The notes under the pieces were generated by a model. The model was given only the letters and a program-made list of their open reading frames with translations. It was not told the origin of the DNA and did no database searches. Shown one piece after another: positions 1 to 7,824 of a stretch of DNA of 64,000 nucleotides (within the stretch, counting starts at the first letter, position 1; the number at the start of each line of letters is the position of its first letter). This DNA is from a virus. Location of the stretch: the IMG/VR virus record IMGVR_UViG_3300020477_000001, positions 94,302 through 158,301 of that record; one strand, given 5' to 3'. The translations under genes were made by a program, and so were the position numbers.

Positions 1-1
1 A

Positions 2-442
2 GACATTTTTAGCATCTCGTCGTTTAAAGCTTGGAAGAATATAAAAAAGTTCAAAGGAGACTCCAAGTTTTCTACTTGGTTAACCCGTATAGCGATAAAT
101 GAGATCACAGATGAAACCAGAAAAAATCTTAGAAAGCACTCACTCTCCCTCGACTCCCTAATTGAATCCACTGGAGACAAATCTGCGCTTCAATATTGCG
201 AACAATCAACCAACCAAGCATTCGACAATTTATCGCATAAAGATATCAGAAAAATTTACGAAAAAGCTTTAACCAAATTATCCCCACAGCAAAGAATGGC
301 GATCCATCTTTTTGTAAACGATGGTTTAACCTACGGAGAGATTTCTAAGGTCTGCTGCGTCCCAATAGGGACAATAATGTCTAGGCTTTTCTATTCTAGA
401 AAAAAACTAAAAAAAGAAATAGAATTGCTTCTCAATAAATAA
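2..442 (+). CDS. ECF-type RNA polymerase sigma factor, 5-prime truncated by window edge
   Basis: An open frame enters from the left edge and stops at 440-442; 146 residues are visible. The first part (FKGDSKFSTWLTRIAINEI) matches sigma region 2 of the ECF/sigma-70 family, which binds core polymerase and melts the -10 element. The end (LSPQQRMAIHLF, then LTYGEISKVCCVPIGTIMSR) is a region 4 helix-turn-helix that contacts the -35 element. The regions are joined by a short linker without region 3, as in ECF factors. It is one of three sigma-like proteins in the window. The N-terminus is not visible, so total length is unknown. Confidence 0.88.
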   Translation, partial: DIFSISSFKAWKNIKKFKGDSKFSTWLTRIAINEITDETRKNLRKHSLSLDSLIESTGDKSALQYCEQSTNQAFDNLSHKDIRKIYEKALTKLSPQQRMAIHLFVNDGLTYGEISKVCCVPIGTIMSRLFYSRKKLKKEIELLLNK

Positions 443-450
443 TTAAAAAA

Positions 451-460
451 AGTGTAATTA
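451..460 (+). promoter_or_regulatory. AGTGTAATTA motif (putative phage late promoter)
   Basis: AGTGTAATTA lies 1 nt before the ATG at 462. The same word recurs upstream of many auxiliary and virion genes on both strands. The TGTAAT part could act as a -10 element read by a phage sigma factor; that role is inferred. Confidence 0.5.
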
Positions 461-461
461 T

Positions 462-803
462 ATGTTGAAGAAGATGACTCAAAAACTACTATCTAAGGTA
501 CGTGATATCATGGGCACATGCGATACGCTAGACAACCCACTTGATAGAACTCTTTCTGTAGACGGAGACTCTTTCATACTTAAAAACCGACAAAACGGTA
601 AAAGTATATTAATAGGCGAGGCTTACATAATACCCAAAAAAGAAGGCGGGCATAAACACATACTAGCTTTCAAAATAAATTCTAAAAAATGGAAGTGGGC
701 AGAAAGCGAAGGCTTTACTAGGGACGAAATAATTGATATATTCGCAAATGAGATTTTTGAAGAACTGCATATCGATGACGCAACAGACTACTTAACGTCT
801 TAA
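462..803 (+). CDS. hypothetical protein, 113 aa
   Basis: No family recognised. The protein is mixed-charge and soluble, with a positive N-terminus and an acidic C-terminus (FANEIFEELHIDDATDYL). The middle (SILIGEAYIIPKKEGG) looks like beta strands. A second in-frame ATG lies five codons downstream, so the start is uncertain. It is the first gene after the sigma fragment and directly follows an AGTGTAATTA motif. The gene at 805 starts one base after its stop. Confidence 0.7.
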   Translation: MLKKMTQKLLSKVRDIMGTCDTLDNPLDRTLSVDGDSFILKNRQNGKSILIGEAYIIPKKEGGHKHILAFKINSKKWKWAESEGFTRDEIIDIFANEIFEELHIDDATDYLTS

Positions 804-804
804 A

Positions 805-993
805 ATGAAAGACCCGAAAATAAAGAATTTGAAAAAGTTGATCGGTCACTTACTTGAGAAGGCCCAACAAGAAGATTTGATTCACAAAAAGAAATCACTA
901 GAATCAAATAAAGCCTCAGAAGCAATAGGTGATAGCTTCTGGGTGTTTCACTTAAAGGAAGCTCAACGACTCATAAATGATATCGAAAGATAA
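805..993 (+). CDS. hypothetical protein, 62 aa
   Basis: A small lysine/glutamate-rich helical protein with no recognised family. Its start is 1 nt after the preceding stop and its end overlaps the phosphomannomutase start by 17 nt. It therefore sits in a tightly packed operon and is probably translated by coupling. Confidence 0.65.
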   Translation: MKDPKIKNLKKLIGHLLEKAQQEDLIHKKKSLESNKASEAIGDSFWVFHLKEAQRLINDIER

Positions 994-1705
994 AAACATA
1001 TACCTCTTTGACATAGATGGCACACTCACTGAGCCTCTATCCAAGATGGATTCCAGTTTTACTTATTCTTTTCTTTCATGGATGGCCGATAAAAAAGTGT
1101 TCTTAGTAGGGGGCAGCGATTTTAAAAAAATATCATTACAAGTTCCTCAAAGCGTAATTAGCAGATGTTCTGGAATTTTTTCTTGCATGGGAAATGAACT
1201 TAGAACTAAAGAAGGAATAAAATATCAAAAAGAATGGAAAGCCCCAGTTAAGTTGCTCGACGAATTACTAGAGATAAGGAAGTCTTCTAGATACGAAAAC
1301 AAACGTTCCAAATATATAGAATCAAGGCGCGGCATGATTAATTTCTCTGTGGCTGGCCGAGACTCAAGCGAGGAAGAAAGAAAAGATTACTTTCTCTGGG
1401 ACCAGAAAAGTAAAGAAAGAATAGTAATTTCGAAAAATTTAAAACGCAAATTCCCAGAGCTAGATATCTGCATAGGCGGCATGATAAGCTTAGACATCCA
1501 ACCTCGCGGATGGGATAAAGCCCAAGCTGTAGACTGGATAAAAAGTCAAAGACAGTACGAAAACTGCAAAATGTTTTTCTTCGGAGATAAGTGTCACAAC
1601 GGGGGCAACGACGAGTCCCTGTTTAAGAGGGTTACGAAAGAAGGCGGGGAAGCATACAATGTAGAAGGCCCGAAAGAGACACTAGAAATAATCAGCAGAC
1701 TTTAG
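977..1705 (+). CDS. eukaryotic-type phosphomannomutase (HAD superfamily)
   Basis: Predicted to interconvert mannose-6-phosphate and mannose-1-phosphate, the route to GDP-mannose. The 242 residues follow the eukaryotic PMM1/PMM2 layout: FDIDGT near residue 11 (HAD nucleophile and acid/base Asp), GGSDFKK, a cap domain with RRGMINFSVAGR and SSEEER, then GGMISLDIQPRGWDK and FFGDKCHNGGND near the C-terminus. Length matches the family (about 245). Bacteria normally use the unrelated alpha-phosphohexomutase fold, so this type in a phage is notable. It may serve glycan synthesis or sugar hijacking; the pathway partner is not seen. Confidence 0.9.
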   Translation: MISKDKNIYLFDIDGTLTEPLSKMDSSFTYSFLSWMADKKVFLVGGSDFKKISLQVPQSVISRCSGIFSCMGNELRTKEGIKYQKEWKAPVKLLDELLEIRKSSRYENKRSKYIESRRGMINFSVAGRDSSEEERKDYFLWDQKSKERIVISKNLKRKFPELDICIGGMISLDIQPRGWDKAQAVDWIKSQRQYENCKMFFFGDKCHNGGNDESLFKRVTKEGGEAYNVEGPKETLEIISRL

Positions 1706-2012
1706 AGAGACTCTTTATTTGGCCTGTTAGATTTAAGGCGTTCTCGCAGCTAATAGAACTTGTTCTAATTGTCATTGGGTAGTTTAATTCCGTATCCAAT
1801 CGTATTCCTTCAATTTTCCATTCTGGATAAACAAAGTCATCAACGAAATCTATCCATCCCTTAGACTTCAAGGTCTTATAGTATGCATCTACTTCCTTCT
1901 GCCTAGCCTCAACCAGAACGTCTAGACCGATTTCCTCCTTAGATATCATTGTAACGTACCTAAAAAACAAACCCTCATTGCAAGTCAAATTTGACACAAC
2001 AATCAGATTCAT
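1692..2012 (-). CDS. hypothetical protein, 106 aa
   Basis: Unrecognised family. The ATG at 2012 is preferred because an AGTGTAAAAT motif (minus strand, 2022-2031) lies 9 nt upstream. An in-frame extension to 2057 would run through that motif and into the divergent gene. Contains a soluble segment (VLVEARQKEVDAYYKTLKS, then KGWIDFVDDFVYPEWKIEG). Its 3-prime end overlaps the phosphomannomutase end on the opposite strand by 14 nt. Confidence 0.6.
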   Translation of the reverse strand: MNLIVVSNLTCNEGLFFRYVTMISKEEIGLDVLVEARQKEVDAYYKTLKSKGWIDFVDDFVYPEWKIEGIRLDTELNYPMTIRTSSISCENALNLTGQIKSLSKVC

Positions 2013-2031
2013 ATAGTATTTTACACTGAAA

Positions 2032-2292
2032 ATGGACCAAATTAACAGCTTTTTCATATCAGTTGCAGGAATTTTTTATTTTTTAAATTTATTTAAATTA
2101 TACAAAGACAAAGACGTAAAAGGTATTAGTGTCCTAAGTATTATGTTCTTTAGTTTTTGGAATTTCTGGACTTTATATTTTTTCTGGGGCACAGAATTTC
2201 TGTTAACTAAGTATGCATACATAGTCGTCTCCTTCGCCAACTTTCTTTACCTTTGCTTACTTTTTCGATACAAAGTGCTTGACAAGGATTAA
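2032..2292 (+). CDS. small three-helix membrane protein, SemiSWEET/PQ-loop-like
   Basis: 86 residues forming three hydrophobic helices, with LYKDKDVKGISVLSIMFF between helices 1 and 2. Length, helix spacing and this K-x-K-D-V-x-G-I-S segment resemble bacterial SemiSWEET sugar transporters, which work as dimers in the inner membrane. The usual Pro-Gln pair at the end of helix 1 is replaced by FLNLFK, so the assignment is tentative. The divergent gene at 2012 shares the short intergenic region. Confidence 0.5.
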   Translation: MDQINSFFISVAGIFYFLNLFKLYKDKDVKGISVLSIMFFSFWNFWTLYFFWGTEFLLTKYAYIVVSFANFLYLCLLFRYKVLDKD

Positions 2293-2315
2293 AAAAAACA
2301 TTTTAATTCCCTCAC

Positions 2316-2519
2316 ATGACAGAAGTAAAAATCGAAAAAGGAATGACAGTAGACAGAGCGCTCAAACTTCTCAAGAAAAAATTAGACAGAGAAGGCACTC
2401 TAAAAGAAGTAAAAGAGAGAAAGCATTTTACCCCGAAAAGCAGGATTAGATACGACAAAAAAAGAACCGCCAAGTACAACGCGAAGCAGCAAGCGATTAG
2501 AGATAAGTACTGGAGATAG
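2316..2519 (+). CDS. rpsU: ribosomal protein bS21
   Basis: 67 residues with the bS21 pattern: an N-terminal strand (VKIEKGMTVDRALKLLKKKL), a helix (REGTLKEVKERKHFTPKS) and a Lys/Arg-rich tail. In bacteria bS21 sits by the anti-Shine-Dalgarno end of 16S rRNA and affects initiation. Phage copies are known and are thought to bias host ribosomes toward phage messages. No purine-rich Shine-Dalgarno sequence precedes the ATG. Confidence 0.9.
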   Translation: MTEVKIEKGMTVDRALKLLKKKLDREGTLKEVKERKHFTPKSRIRYDKKRTAKYNAKQQAIRDKYWR

Positions 2520-2527
2520 ACGCCTAC

Positions 2528-3073
2528 ATGAGCCACCCCAACCTGCTTGAAAAAACTAAGACCTACCTCGTGGGTCATATGCAGTACGCCAGCGGTAGAG
2601 ATTGGCGAACACAGGTGGAGCTAGAGCTTGAAAAGCTAAACATCACAACTTTCAATCCCTACAGGAAGCCCTTCGTAAAAGACGTAGATGAAGCCGAGGG
2701 TGCTCGCGAAAAGCTGCACGAAGATATGGAGAATGGCTTTTACAATGATGTTGCTAGCTATATGAGCGTAATTAGGAGCTATGATTTAAATCTAGTCGAT
2801 AGATCAGACTTCATTATTGCTCACTTATTGCCAGATGTTGCAAGTTGGGGTAGCGCAGAAGAGCTAGTCACCGCAGTCAGAATGAAAAAACCCATATTCA
2901 TCTCCATGGAAGGCGGCAAAAACAAAACCCCTCTCTGGATGATGGGAATGATTCCACATAACTATATCTACAATAGCATCGAAGAAGTCTTAAAAATAAT
3001 TAAACAAATTGACTCTGGAGAAAAAACAATAGATAGCGACAGATGGAGGCTTTTGAGGAAAGATTTACGTTAA
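2528..3073 (+). CDS. nucleoside 2-deoxyribosyltransferase-like protein
   Basis: 181 residues. KTYLVGHMQYASGRDWR at the N-terminus, FNPYRKPF, VDRSDFIIAHL and SWGSAEELVTAVRMKKPIF follow the NDT-like Rossmann fold. The glutamate in GSAEE occupies the usual nucleophile position. Such enzymes exchange bases on deoxynucleosides or hydrolyse (d)NMPs. A role in nucleotide salvage or base modification during replication is plausible but not shown. The spacing of 8 nt from the bS21 stop indicates one operon. Confidence 0.7.
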   Translation: MSHPNLLEKTKTYLVGHMQYASGRDWRTQVELELEKLNITTFNPYRKPFVKDVDEAEGAREKLHEDMENGFYNDVASYMSVIRSYDLNLVDRSDFIIAHLLPDVASWGSAEELVTAVRMKKPIFISMEGGKNKTPLWMMGMIPHNYIYNSIEEVLKIIKQIDSGEKTIDSDRWRLLRKDLR

Positions 3074-3079
3074 TTTTTT

Positions 3080-3108
3080 TTGACTTAATTAAAAACATAT
3101 ATTACAGT
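3080..3108 (+). promoter_or_regulatory. promoter, TTGAC/TTAAAAA type
   Basis: TTGACT at 3080-3085, 17-bp spacer containing TTAAAAA, and TACAGT at 3103-3108, upstream of the gene at 3120. Confidence 0.65.
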
Positions 3109-3119
3109 TAATTAAGAAA

Positions 3120-3401
3120 ATGAGAATGGATAAGATAGTACTGGGTAGGTTTTACTTTGATAAAGAGGAAGAGCACGTTGTACAGGCTCGACAGAAAGCG
3201 AATACGTCGTCAATTTTAGCCACTAGACACAGCCCAACGCCTTTTTTTGTGAAAGCCTCGACTTTGAGGGAAGCCTCAAAACAAGAAGTAGATCAGTACA
3301 AAGAAGAGACAGAGCAAAGAAAAAACAATAACTTTAAACTCCAGAAGCGCACAGCTAAAGTCAAATCTATTAAGAAGAAGAAGAAGGAGGAGGTTGCTTA
3401 A
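3120..3401 (+). CDS. hypothetical basic protein, 93 aa
   Basis: Monocistronic: own promoter upstream and a strong terminator downstream. The C-terminal third is highly basic (KRTAKVKSIKKKKKEEVA) and could bind nucleic acid. No family recognised. A second ATG two codons downstream is an alternative start. Confidence 0.7.
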   Translation: MRMDKIVLGRFYFDKEEEHVVQARQKANTSSILATRHSPTPFFVKASTLREASKQEVDQYKEETEQRKNNNFKLQKRTAKVKSIKKKKKEEVA

Positions 3402-3429
3402 AGGGTGGAGTCGAAGTGGTAACCACGAA

Positions 3430-3468
3430 CCCCCGTCGTCTCCCCCACTTAGGACGGCGGGGGTTTTT
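3430..3468 (+). terminator. rho-independent terminator
   Basis: CCCCCGTCGTC (3430-3440) pairs with GACGGCGGGGG (3453-3463), followed by TTTTT. Confidence 0.9.
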
Positions 3469-3499
3469 AGTTTAGAGACAACAGTACGCACAAGAAATA

Positions 3500-4597
3500 A
3501 TGGTAAAAGATAACGAAATAAATATATCCCCAGAAGAGTGGCTGCGGTTAAATGAGTCTTTCCCTAAAGAGGAAATTAAGAAAATGATCTCTGACGCCAT
3601 AGGAGACAATAACTTACCTATGCCCATGAGAAAAATCTCCGAGATGGACTCTATCTCAGACTTCGACAAACTAATCTCCTTTGACGATAAAGAAATAATT
3701 AAAAAAGAAGAGTGGTTCACTAGGTACGATTATAGCAGTAAGTATCCATTGTCGAATGTTCTTTTTTCGACATGTAATACTGGCAACAAAGCCTCCGACT
3801 ACTACCAGCAAGAAAACCGTTGGCGATGCGATAGCATAAACTCCCCAAGCCCATACAGAACTTGGACCACGGAAAAATTTAGAATGACGCTCCTAAACGC
3901 CCTATGGAGTCTTAAGCTAGAAGAGGTAAACTCAAAAAATCTTAGAGCGTGTATCGCACTTAGAAAATACATAGCAAACCAGTTTAGACCTTCCGCAGCC
4001 AAAGCAATTTACAACTATTTCGGTGCTCAAAAAACATTAGATTTTAGCTCTGGGTGGGGAGACAGATTGTGTGGCTTTTTGGCTAGTGACGCAGAATCTT
4101 ATGTAGGAATAGACCCCAATGAAAAATTATTTTCTGGCTATGAAAATATGTACGACATGTTCCTAGGGGAAAAGGAAATAGAAATCATAAATTGCTGCGC
4201 GGAAGATGTAAAGCTACCCGATAATGATTTTGACTTGGTATTTACATCTCCTCCATACTTTAATATAGAAAGATACACCCAAGAAGATAATCAATCTTGG
4301 AAGAAATACAGGAAAATTAATTCTTGGCTTGAAAACTTTTTATTCGTAGCACTGCAAAAGTCTTGGGATAGCTTGATAAATGGAGGATACTTGGCTATAA
4401 ATATAAGTGATGTATACTCAAATCATACTATAAATAAAATTTGTGACCCAATGAACGATTTTATATCTGAATTAAAAAATTCTAAATACATTGGCTGCTA
4501 CGGGTATCAAATGAGAAAAAGGCCGAGTAGTGGAGCGTTAAAGGGCAAAAAAGGTAAATTCGCTGAGCCGATTTGGGTTTGGCAAAAAATAAAATGA
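3500..4597 (+). CDS. DNA methyltransferase (TSPPY type)
   Basis: 365 residues. The AdoMet-binding motif I is TLDFSSGWGDRLCGF, followed by YVGIDPNEKLF and then the catalytic TSPPYF. TSPPY is typical of N4-cytosine and some N6-adenine methyltransferases. The N-terminal 130 residues have no recognised motif and may be target recognition. No restriction partner lies next to it, so protection from host restriction or regulation are the likelier roles. Confidence 0.8.
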   Translation: MVKDNEINISPEEWLRLNESFPKEEIKKMISDAIGDNNLPMPMRKISEMDSISDFDKLISFDDKEIIKKEEWFTRYDYSSKYPLSNVLFSTCNTGNKASDYYQQENRWRCDSINSPSPYRTWTTEKFRMTLLNALWSLKLEEVNSKNLRACIALRKYIANQFRPSAAKAIYNYFGAQKTLDFSSGWGDRLCGFLASDAESYVGIDPNEKLFSGYENMYDMFLGEKEIEIINCCAEDVKLPDNDFDLVFTSPPYFNIERYTQEDNQSWKKYRKINSWLENFLFVALQKSWDSLINGGYLAINISDVYSNHTINKICDPMNDFISELKNSKYIGCYGYQMRKRPSSGALKGKKGKFAEPIWVWQKIK

Positions 4598-4908
4598 GAT
4601 TATTTTTATTTAAATTACTATTTAAGATAACTTGGTGGATCGCGCCCGATCAACGCCGCGTAAATAGGCTATTTGAAATGTACTTAGAGTACATTAAAGC
4701 AGAAGAAGATTACATTGCTTGCCAGAAAAGACAAGCCGAAATGGATGCTTGCATCCAGCCCAGAACCGAGACTTACGAGCATCTCACCACTAAAAAACAA
4801 AGAGACCTATATCGCGCAAGTATGCCCCCTAGGTCTTCTGATTCGAGTCAACCAAGAAGCCATTATTCTGACTATGAAGAAGCGAAAGCCTACCATGAAG
4901 GCCGATAA
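4594..4908 (+). CDS. hypothetical protein with N-terminal membrane segment, 104 aa
   Basis: Starts by an ATGA overlap with the methyltransferase stop. Residues 2-17 are hydrophobic (LFLFKLLFKITWWIAP); the rest is charged and helical. Probably an inner-membrane-anchored small protein. Family unknown. Confidence 0.6.
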   Translation: MRLFLFKLLFKITWWIAPDQRRVNRLFEMYLEYIKAEEDYIACQKRQAEMDACIQPRTETYEHLTTKKQRDLYRASMPPRSSDSSQPRSHYSDYEEAKAYHEGR

Positions 4909-4909
4909 A

Positions 4910-5071
4910 ATGTCCAAAGATTTTGAAGATATTAAGTACTACATCAAACAAGCAGAAGAATATGGCCTCCTGCAAGAAGTAATAATTACTGCGATTAAAA
5001 CTGCACAAGTAAACCCCAACTACGAACCAGAGGTTATAATGGACATGGCCTGTGACGACTGGGATATCTAA
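4910..5071 (+). CDS. hypothetical protein, 53 aa
   Basis: MSKDFEDIKYYIKQAEEYG begins an acidic helical protein. The start at 4910 lies just after the preceding stop; an in-frame ATG at 4895 would add five residues. No known family. Confidence 0.6.
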   Translation: MSKDFEDIKYYIKQAEEYGLLQEVIITAIKTAQVNPNYEPEVIMDMACDDWDI

Positions 5072-5073
5072 AG

Positions 5074-5175
5074 CTACTTCTTTCCTACCCTAAAAGCTAT
5101 CACGCACACACCGATTGCCGTAGCGAGCTTACACAAAGAATCCAAAATGGCCATAGTTAATGCTAGTTCATTCAT
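5074..5175 (-). CDS. 33-aa membrane peptide
   Basis: Reads MNELALTMAILDSLCKLATA, then a short hydrophobic stretch ending in FRVGKK: one predicted membrane helix with a positive end. The ATG lies 5 nt downstream of an AGTGTAATTA motif on the minus strand (5181-5190), which supports expression. Function unknown. Confidence 0.5.
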   Translation of the reverse strand: MNELALTMAILDSLCKLATAIGVCVIAFRVGKK

Positions 5176-5180
5176 AAATA

Positions 5181-5190
5181 TAATTACACT
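5181..5190 (-). promoter_or_regulatory. AGTGTAATTA motif, minus strand
   Basis: Complete copy of the late-promoter-like word just upstream of the 33-aa membrane peptide. Confidence 0.5.
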
Positions 5191-5251
5191 TAAAAAAGTT
5201 ATACAATTAAAAATATTATATTGATAACCGCAACACGGTGTATATATTTAT

Positions 5252-5479
5252 ATGGCCTCGAAAGAAGACAAGTACGAAGACAATGTAGCTGGTAAATTTT
5301 ACGTTGATACGGAATGCATTGATTGTAATTTATGCCGAGAATTAGCGCCAGAAAATTTCACCAACCACGAAGACGGATACTCTTACGTCTACAAACAACC
5401 GAAAGAACAAGGTGAAGCAGACGCTTGCTTAGAAGCAATGGATAACTGCCCCGTCGAAGCCATAGGTGACGATGGATAA
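5252..5479 (+). CDS. [4Fe-4S] ferredoxin
   Basis: 75 residues with C22-x2-C25-x2-C28 (ECIDCNLC) and a remote Cys in DNCPVEAI, enough for one [4Fe-4S] cluster. Acidic overall, as electron carriers are. A second CxxCxxC set is absent, so it is the single-cluster type. The redox partner is unknown; phage ferredoxins have been proposed to feed electrons to host or phage oxygenases and reductases. The start is preceded by an AT-rich leader without a Shine-Dalgarno sequence. Confidence 0.9.
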   Translation: MASKEDKYEDNVAGKFYVDTECIDCNLCRELAPENFTNHEDGYSYVYKQPKEQGEADACLEAMDNCPVEAIGDDG

Positions 5480-5516
5480 AAGAAGCTCAAAACTTACGCC
5501 ACAGAAGCCTTAAAGA

Positions 5517-5526
5517 AGTGTAATTA
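5517..5526 (+). promoter_or_regulatory. AGTGTAATTA motif
   Basis: Copy of the late-promoter-like word 24 nt before the ATG at 5551. Confidence 0.5.
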
Positions 5527-5550
5527 ATTTTAATTAAAAAAGGAATTAAC

Positions 5551-6777
5551 ATGCCCCTTCCGTCTCCAAATAAAGGACAAAAAAAAGAAGAATTCGTAAA
5601 CATCTGTATGGACAATACTAAAATGCTAAACGAATTCCCAGACGACAAACAAAGAGCCGCTGTATGCTACTCCCAGTGGGACAAGTCAAATGGCTCCGTA
5701 GAGATGGATTTTTCGGGGCAGTACGTTCAAGCCAAGGAAGGCAAAACCCTAAACAAGCCATTCAGAACGCCAAAGGGTCCAAAGAAATTTTCTGTGTACG
5801 TTAAGAACGAAAAAGGCAACGTAGTAAAGGTTAACTTTGGCGATCCGAACATGGAGATTAAGAGGGACGACCCGAAACGCAGAAAGAACTTCAGAGCAAG
5901 ACATAACTGCGAAAACCCCGGTCCTAAAACCAAAGCTAGATACTGGTCCTGCAAGATGTGGAGCAAGAAGAGCGTTACCAAAATGACCAAGGGCTCAGAA
6001 GACTGCGAATGGGATGGCGAAACTTTTTTCGATCACGACGAACTATTAACCCTTAACCCATCATTAGCCTTCGTAGAAACAGAAATCACCGAAAATGACG
6101 ACATCTGCGAGTGCGAACCCAATGAGGCTACTCTCGCCAAGAAGGAAAAAACCCTTCCGCCCGCCCTCCAAAAACAAATCTTAAAGAAAAAGGGCAAGAA
6201 AAAAGAAGAGAATTCTAAAGAGGAAGAAGAGAAAGCTGAGAATAAATCCAAGGCAGACGAAGACGATAAAGTAGTGCTTCCATACTTGAGGCAGAAAAAA
6301 ACTGCCGACGCTTACGAAATGAGTTACAATGAGTACAATCAAGTAATGAATTTCAATGACGCAGTAGAGACTAGGGATGACTTGCCAGTAGAAGACCTAG
6401 AAGAGGCTATTTCTGCGAAGCGTAGAGGACCAAAGTCTTCAGCGCAAACACCAGCTAAGCCCAGTGAAAGAAAAAAAGGTTCATCCAAAAATAAAAAAGG
6501 TAGCGCTGGCAAGAGCGGACCCGCAATTACTTTCTCAGCAAAAGTAACTGAGTCTCTAAAAAACAAAGTAAAAGAACACAACTCAAAATACCCTAAAAAA
6601 GTAACACTAAGCCAACTTAAAAAAGTATACAGAAGAGGTGCAGGAGCTTTCTCTTCATCGCACAGACCGGGTAAAACAAGAGGTCAATGGGCTATGGCCA
6701 GAGTCAACATGTTCTTAAAAATGAAAGCTGGTAAAAAAGTAAAAGACAGCTACAGAGCGGCTGACGGAGACATATAG
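5551..6777 (+). CDS. phage structural or head-maturation associated protein, 408 aa
   Basis: Three segments are visible. Residues 1-45 (MPLPSPNKGQKKEEF, FPDDKQRAAVCYSQW) and 75-140 (KFSVYVKNEKGNVVKV, RRKNFRARHNCENPGPKTKA, RYWSCKMW) resemble conserved regions of phage prohead-core or virion proteins. Residues 200-310 are a low-complexity Lys/Glu linker. The end (KKVTLSQLKKVYRRGAGA, then QWAMARVNMFLKM) resembles the DUF5824 phage domain, which recurs in the 58294 gene. The function is inferred only from these resemblances. Confidence 0.5.
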   Translation: MPLPSPNKGQKKEEFVNICMDNTKMLNEFPDDKQRAAVCYSQWDKSNGSVEMDFSGQYVQAKEGKTLNKPFRTPKGPKKFSVYVKNEKGNVVKVNFGDPNMEIKRDDPKRRKNFRARHNCENPGPKTKARYWSCKMWSKKSVTKMTKGSEDCEWDGETFFDHDELLTLNPSLAFVETEITENDDICECEPNEATLAKKEKTLPPALQKQILKKKGKKKEENSKEEEEKAENKSKADEDDKVVLPYLRQKKTADAYEMSYNEYNQVMNFNDAVETRDDLPVEDLEEAISAKRRGPKSSAQTPAKPSERKKGSSKNKKGSAGKSGPAITFSAKVTESLKNKVKEHNSKYPKKVTLSQLKKVYRRGAGAFSSSHRPGKTRGQWAMARVNMFLKMKAGKKVKDSYRAADGDI

Positions 6778-6778
6778 A

Positions 6779-7216
6779 ATGATATACTTGCTCTACGGTC
6801 AGCCAGCTTCTGGTAAGACGACCCTAGGCAAATTACTATCCGAATATTTAGACTCTCCGTTTTTCATAGACGGAGACGAGTTTCGCTCTTTATTTTCCAA
6901 TGAAGACTATGGCCCAAGCGGGCGGTATTCTAACATCAAAAACGCAAACGCAGCTTGTACGTATTTAAACAAAGGTTTAAATTATGACGTGGTATTATCT
7001 TTGGTCAACCCATACGAAAGCCTCAGAAAAGAACTAAAGGAAAACAACCCAGACGAAGTTCTTGAGATTTTTTTACACTCAGAAAGAGAACTCAGAAAAG
7101 AATTCCACGTACAAGAATTCGAAATAGGTAATCCAGACATAACAATCAGTACTGATAAGCCTACAGAGATCACCTTCGTAAGCTTACTAGCTTACATATC
7201 TGTCACTCTAAATTGA
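6779..7216 (+). CDS. adenylyl-sulfate (APS) kinase-like P-loop kinase
   Basis: 145 residues. The Walker A is GQPASGKTT near residue 7; FIDGDEFRSLFSNEDYGPSG matches the APS-binding region of CysC kinases, followed by NIKNANAACTYLN. APS kinase makes PAPS, the sulfate donor for sulfotransferases, and a sulfotransferase-like gene lies at 43209. It is shorter than cellular CysC (about 175-200 aa), the C-terminal lid being reduced. A kinase for another small substrate cannot be excluded. Confidence 0.7.
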   Translation: MIYLLYGQPASGKTTLGKLLSEYLDSPFFIDGDEFRSLFSNEDYGPSGRYSNIKNANAACTYLNKGLNYDVVLSLVNPYESLRKELKENNPDEVLEIFLHSERELRKEFHVQEFEIGNPDITISTDKPTEITFVSLLAYISVTLN

Positions 7217-7224
7217 TTTTTTAA

Positions 7225-7253
7225 TTGACTTAAATTAAAAAACAAAATACCTT
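7225..7253 (+). promoter_or_regulatory. promoter, TTGAC/TTAAAAAA type
   Basis: TTGACT 7225-7230, 17-bp spacer with TTAAAAAAC, TACCTT 7248-7253. Confidence 0.6.
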
Positions 7254-7265
7254 GTTACGCACGAC

Positions 7266-7613
7266 ATGGAAAAAGAGAAATGCGACAAGTGTGACTGCGA
7301 GGTGACAACTGAGAACTGCGCCATAACTATGCACGCAATTGCATGGGACGAGCCTTACGCTGGGTTATTTGCTAGGCGTAGGTGCATCAACTGCTCTCCA
7401 TCAAGAGCGCAGCACATTGTTCACCCAGACTTTCCGCCAGTAGTAGACGACAGGGAGCAGTTCGACAAACGCAATCGGGAAGTATTCCCCGCAGAGGAAA
7501 AGGTAAGAGAGTTTGAAAAACGATGGACCGCTGCATGGCTTATGTGCCAACACCCAGAGGTAGCGGAAGCGCAACTACAAAAACTCGCAGCGACATGGAA
7601 GTCGCCCGATTAA
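7266..7613 (+). CDS. hypothetical zinc-binding-type protein, 115 aa
   Basis: CDKCDCEV near the start and RRCINCSP at about residue 40 provide two Cys pairs that could bind zinc. The C-terminal half is helical. Family not recognised. First gene behind the promoter at 7225. Confidence 0.65.
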   Translation: MEKEKCDKCDCEVTTENCAITMHAIAWDEPYAGLFARRRCINCSPSRAQHIVHPDFPPVVDDREQFDKRNREVFPAEEKVREFEKRWTAAWLMCQHPEVAEAQLQKLAATWKSPD

Positions 7614-7615
7614 TT

Positions 7616-7810
7616 ATGAACGGAATCGAAATAAATGGAAAATACGTGCGAGCCTTTAAGTCTGGCAAGTTACCGAACGGCAAGCCTAGATGGGCCGTAG
7701 GTCTATGGGAGTTCGGGGATAGTGAAACAGAATACACGTACCCTAAAAGTTTTGAGAGTAAGGAAGACGCCCAAGTCTTCATAGCAGAACTAAACATAAG
7801 AGAATCGTAG
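7616..7810 (+). CDS. hypothetical protein, 64 aa
   Basis: MNGIEINGKYVRAFKSG starts 2 nt after the preceding stop. The pattern of short strands (RWAVGLWEFGDSETEYTY) suggests a small beta-rich domain. Unknown function. Confidence 0.65.
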   Translation: MNGIEINGKYVRAFKSGKLPNGKPRWAVGLWEFGDSETEYTYPKSFESKEDAQVFIAELNIRES

Positions 7811-7824
7811 AATTAGATTATAGA

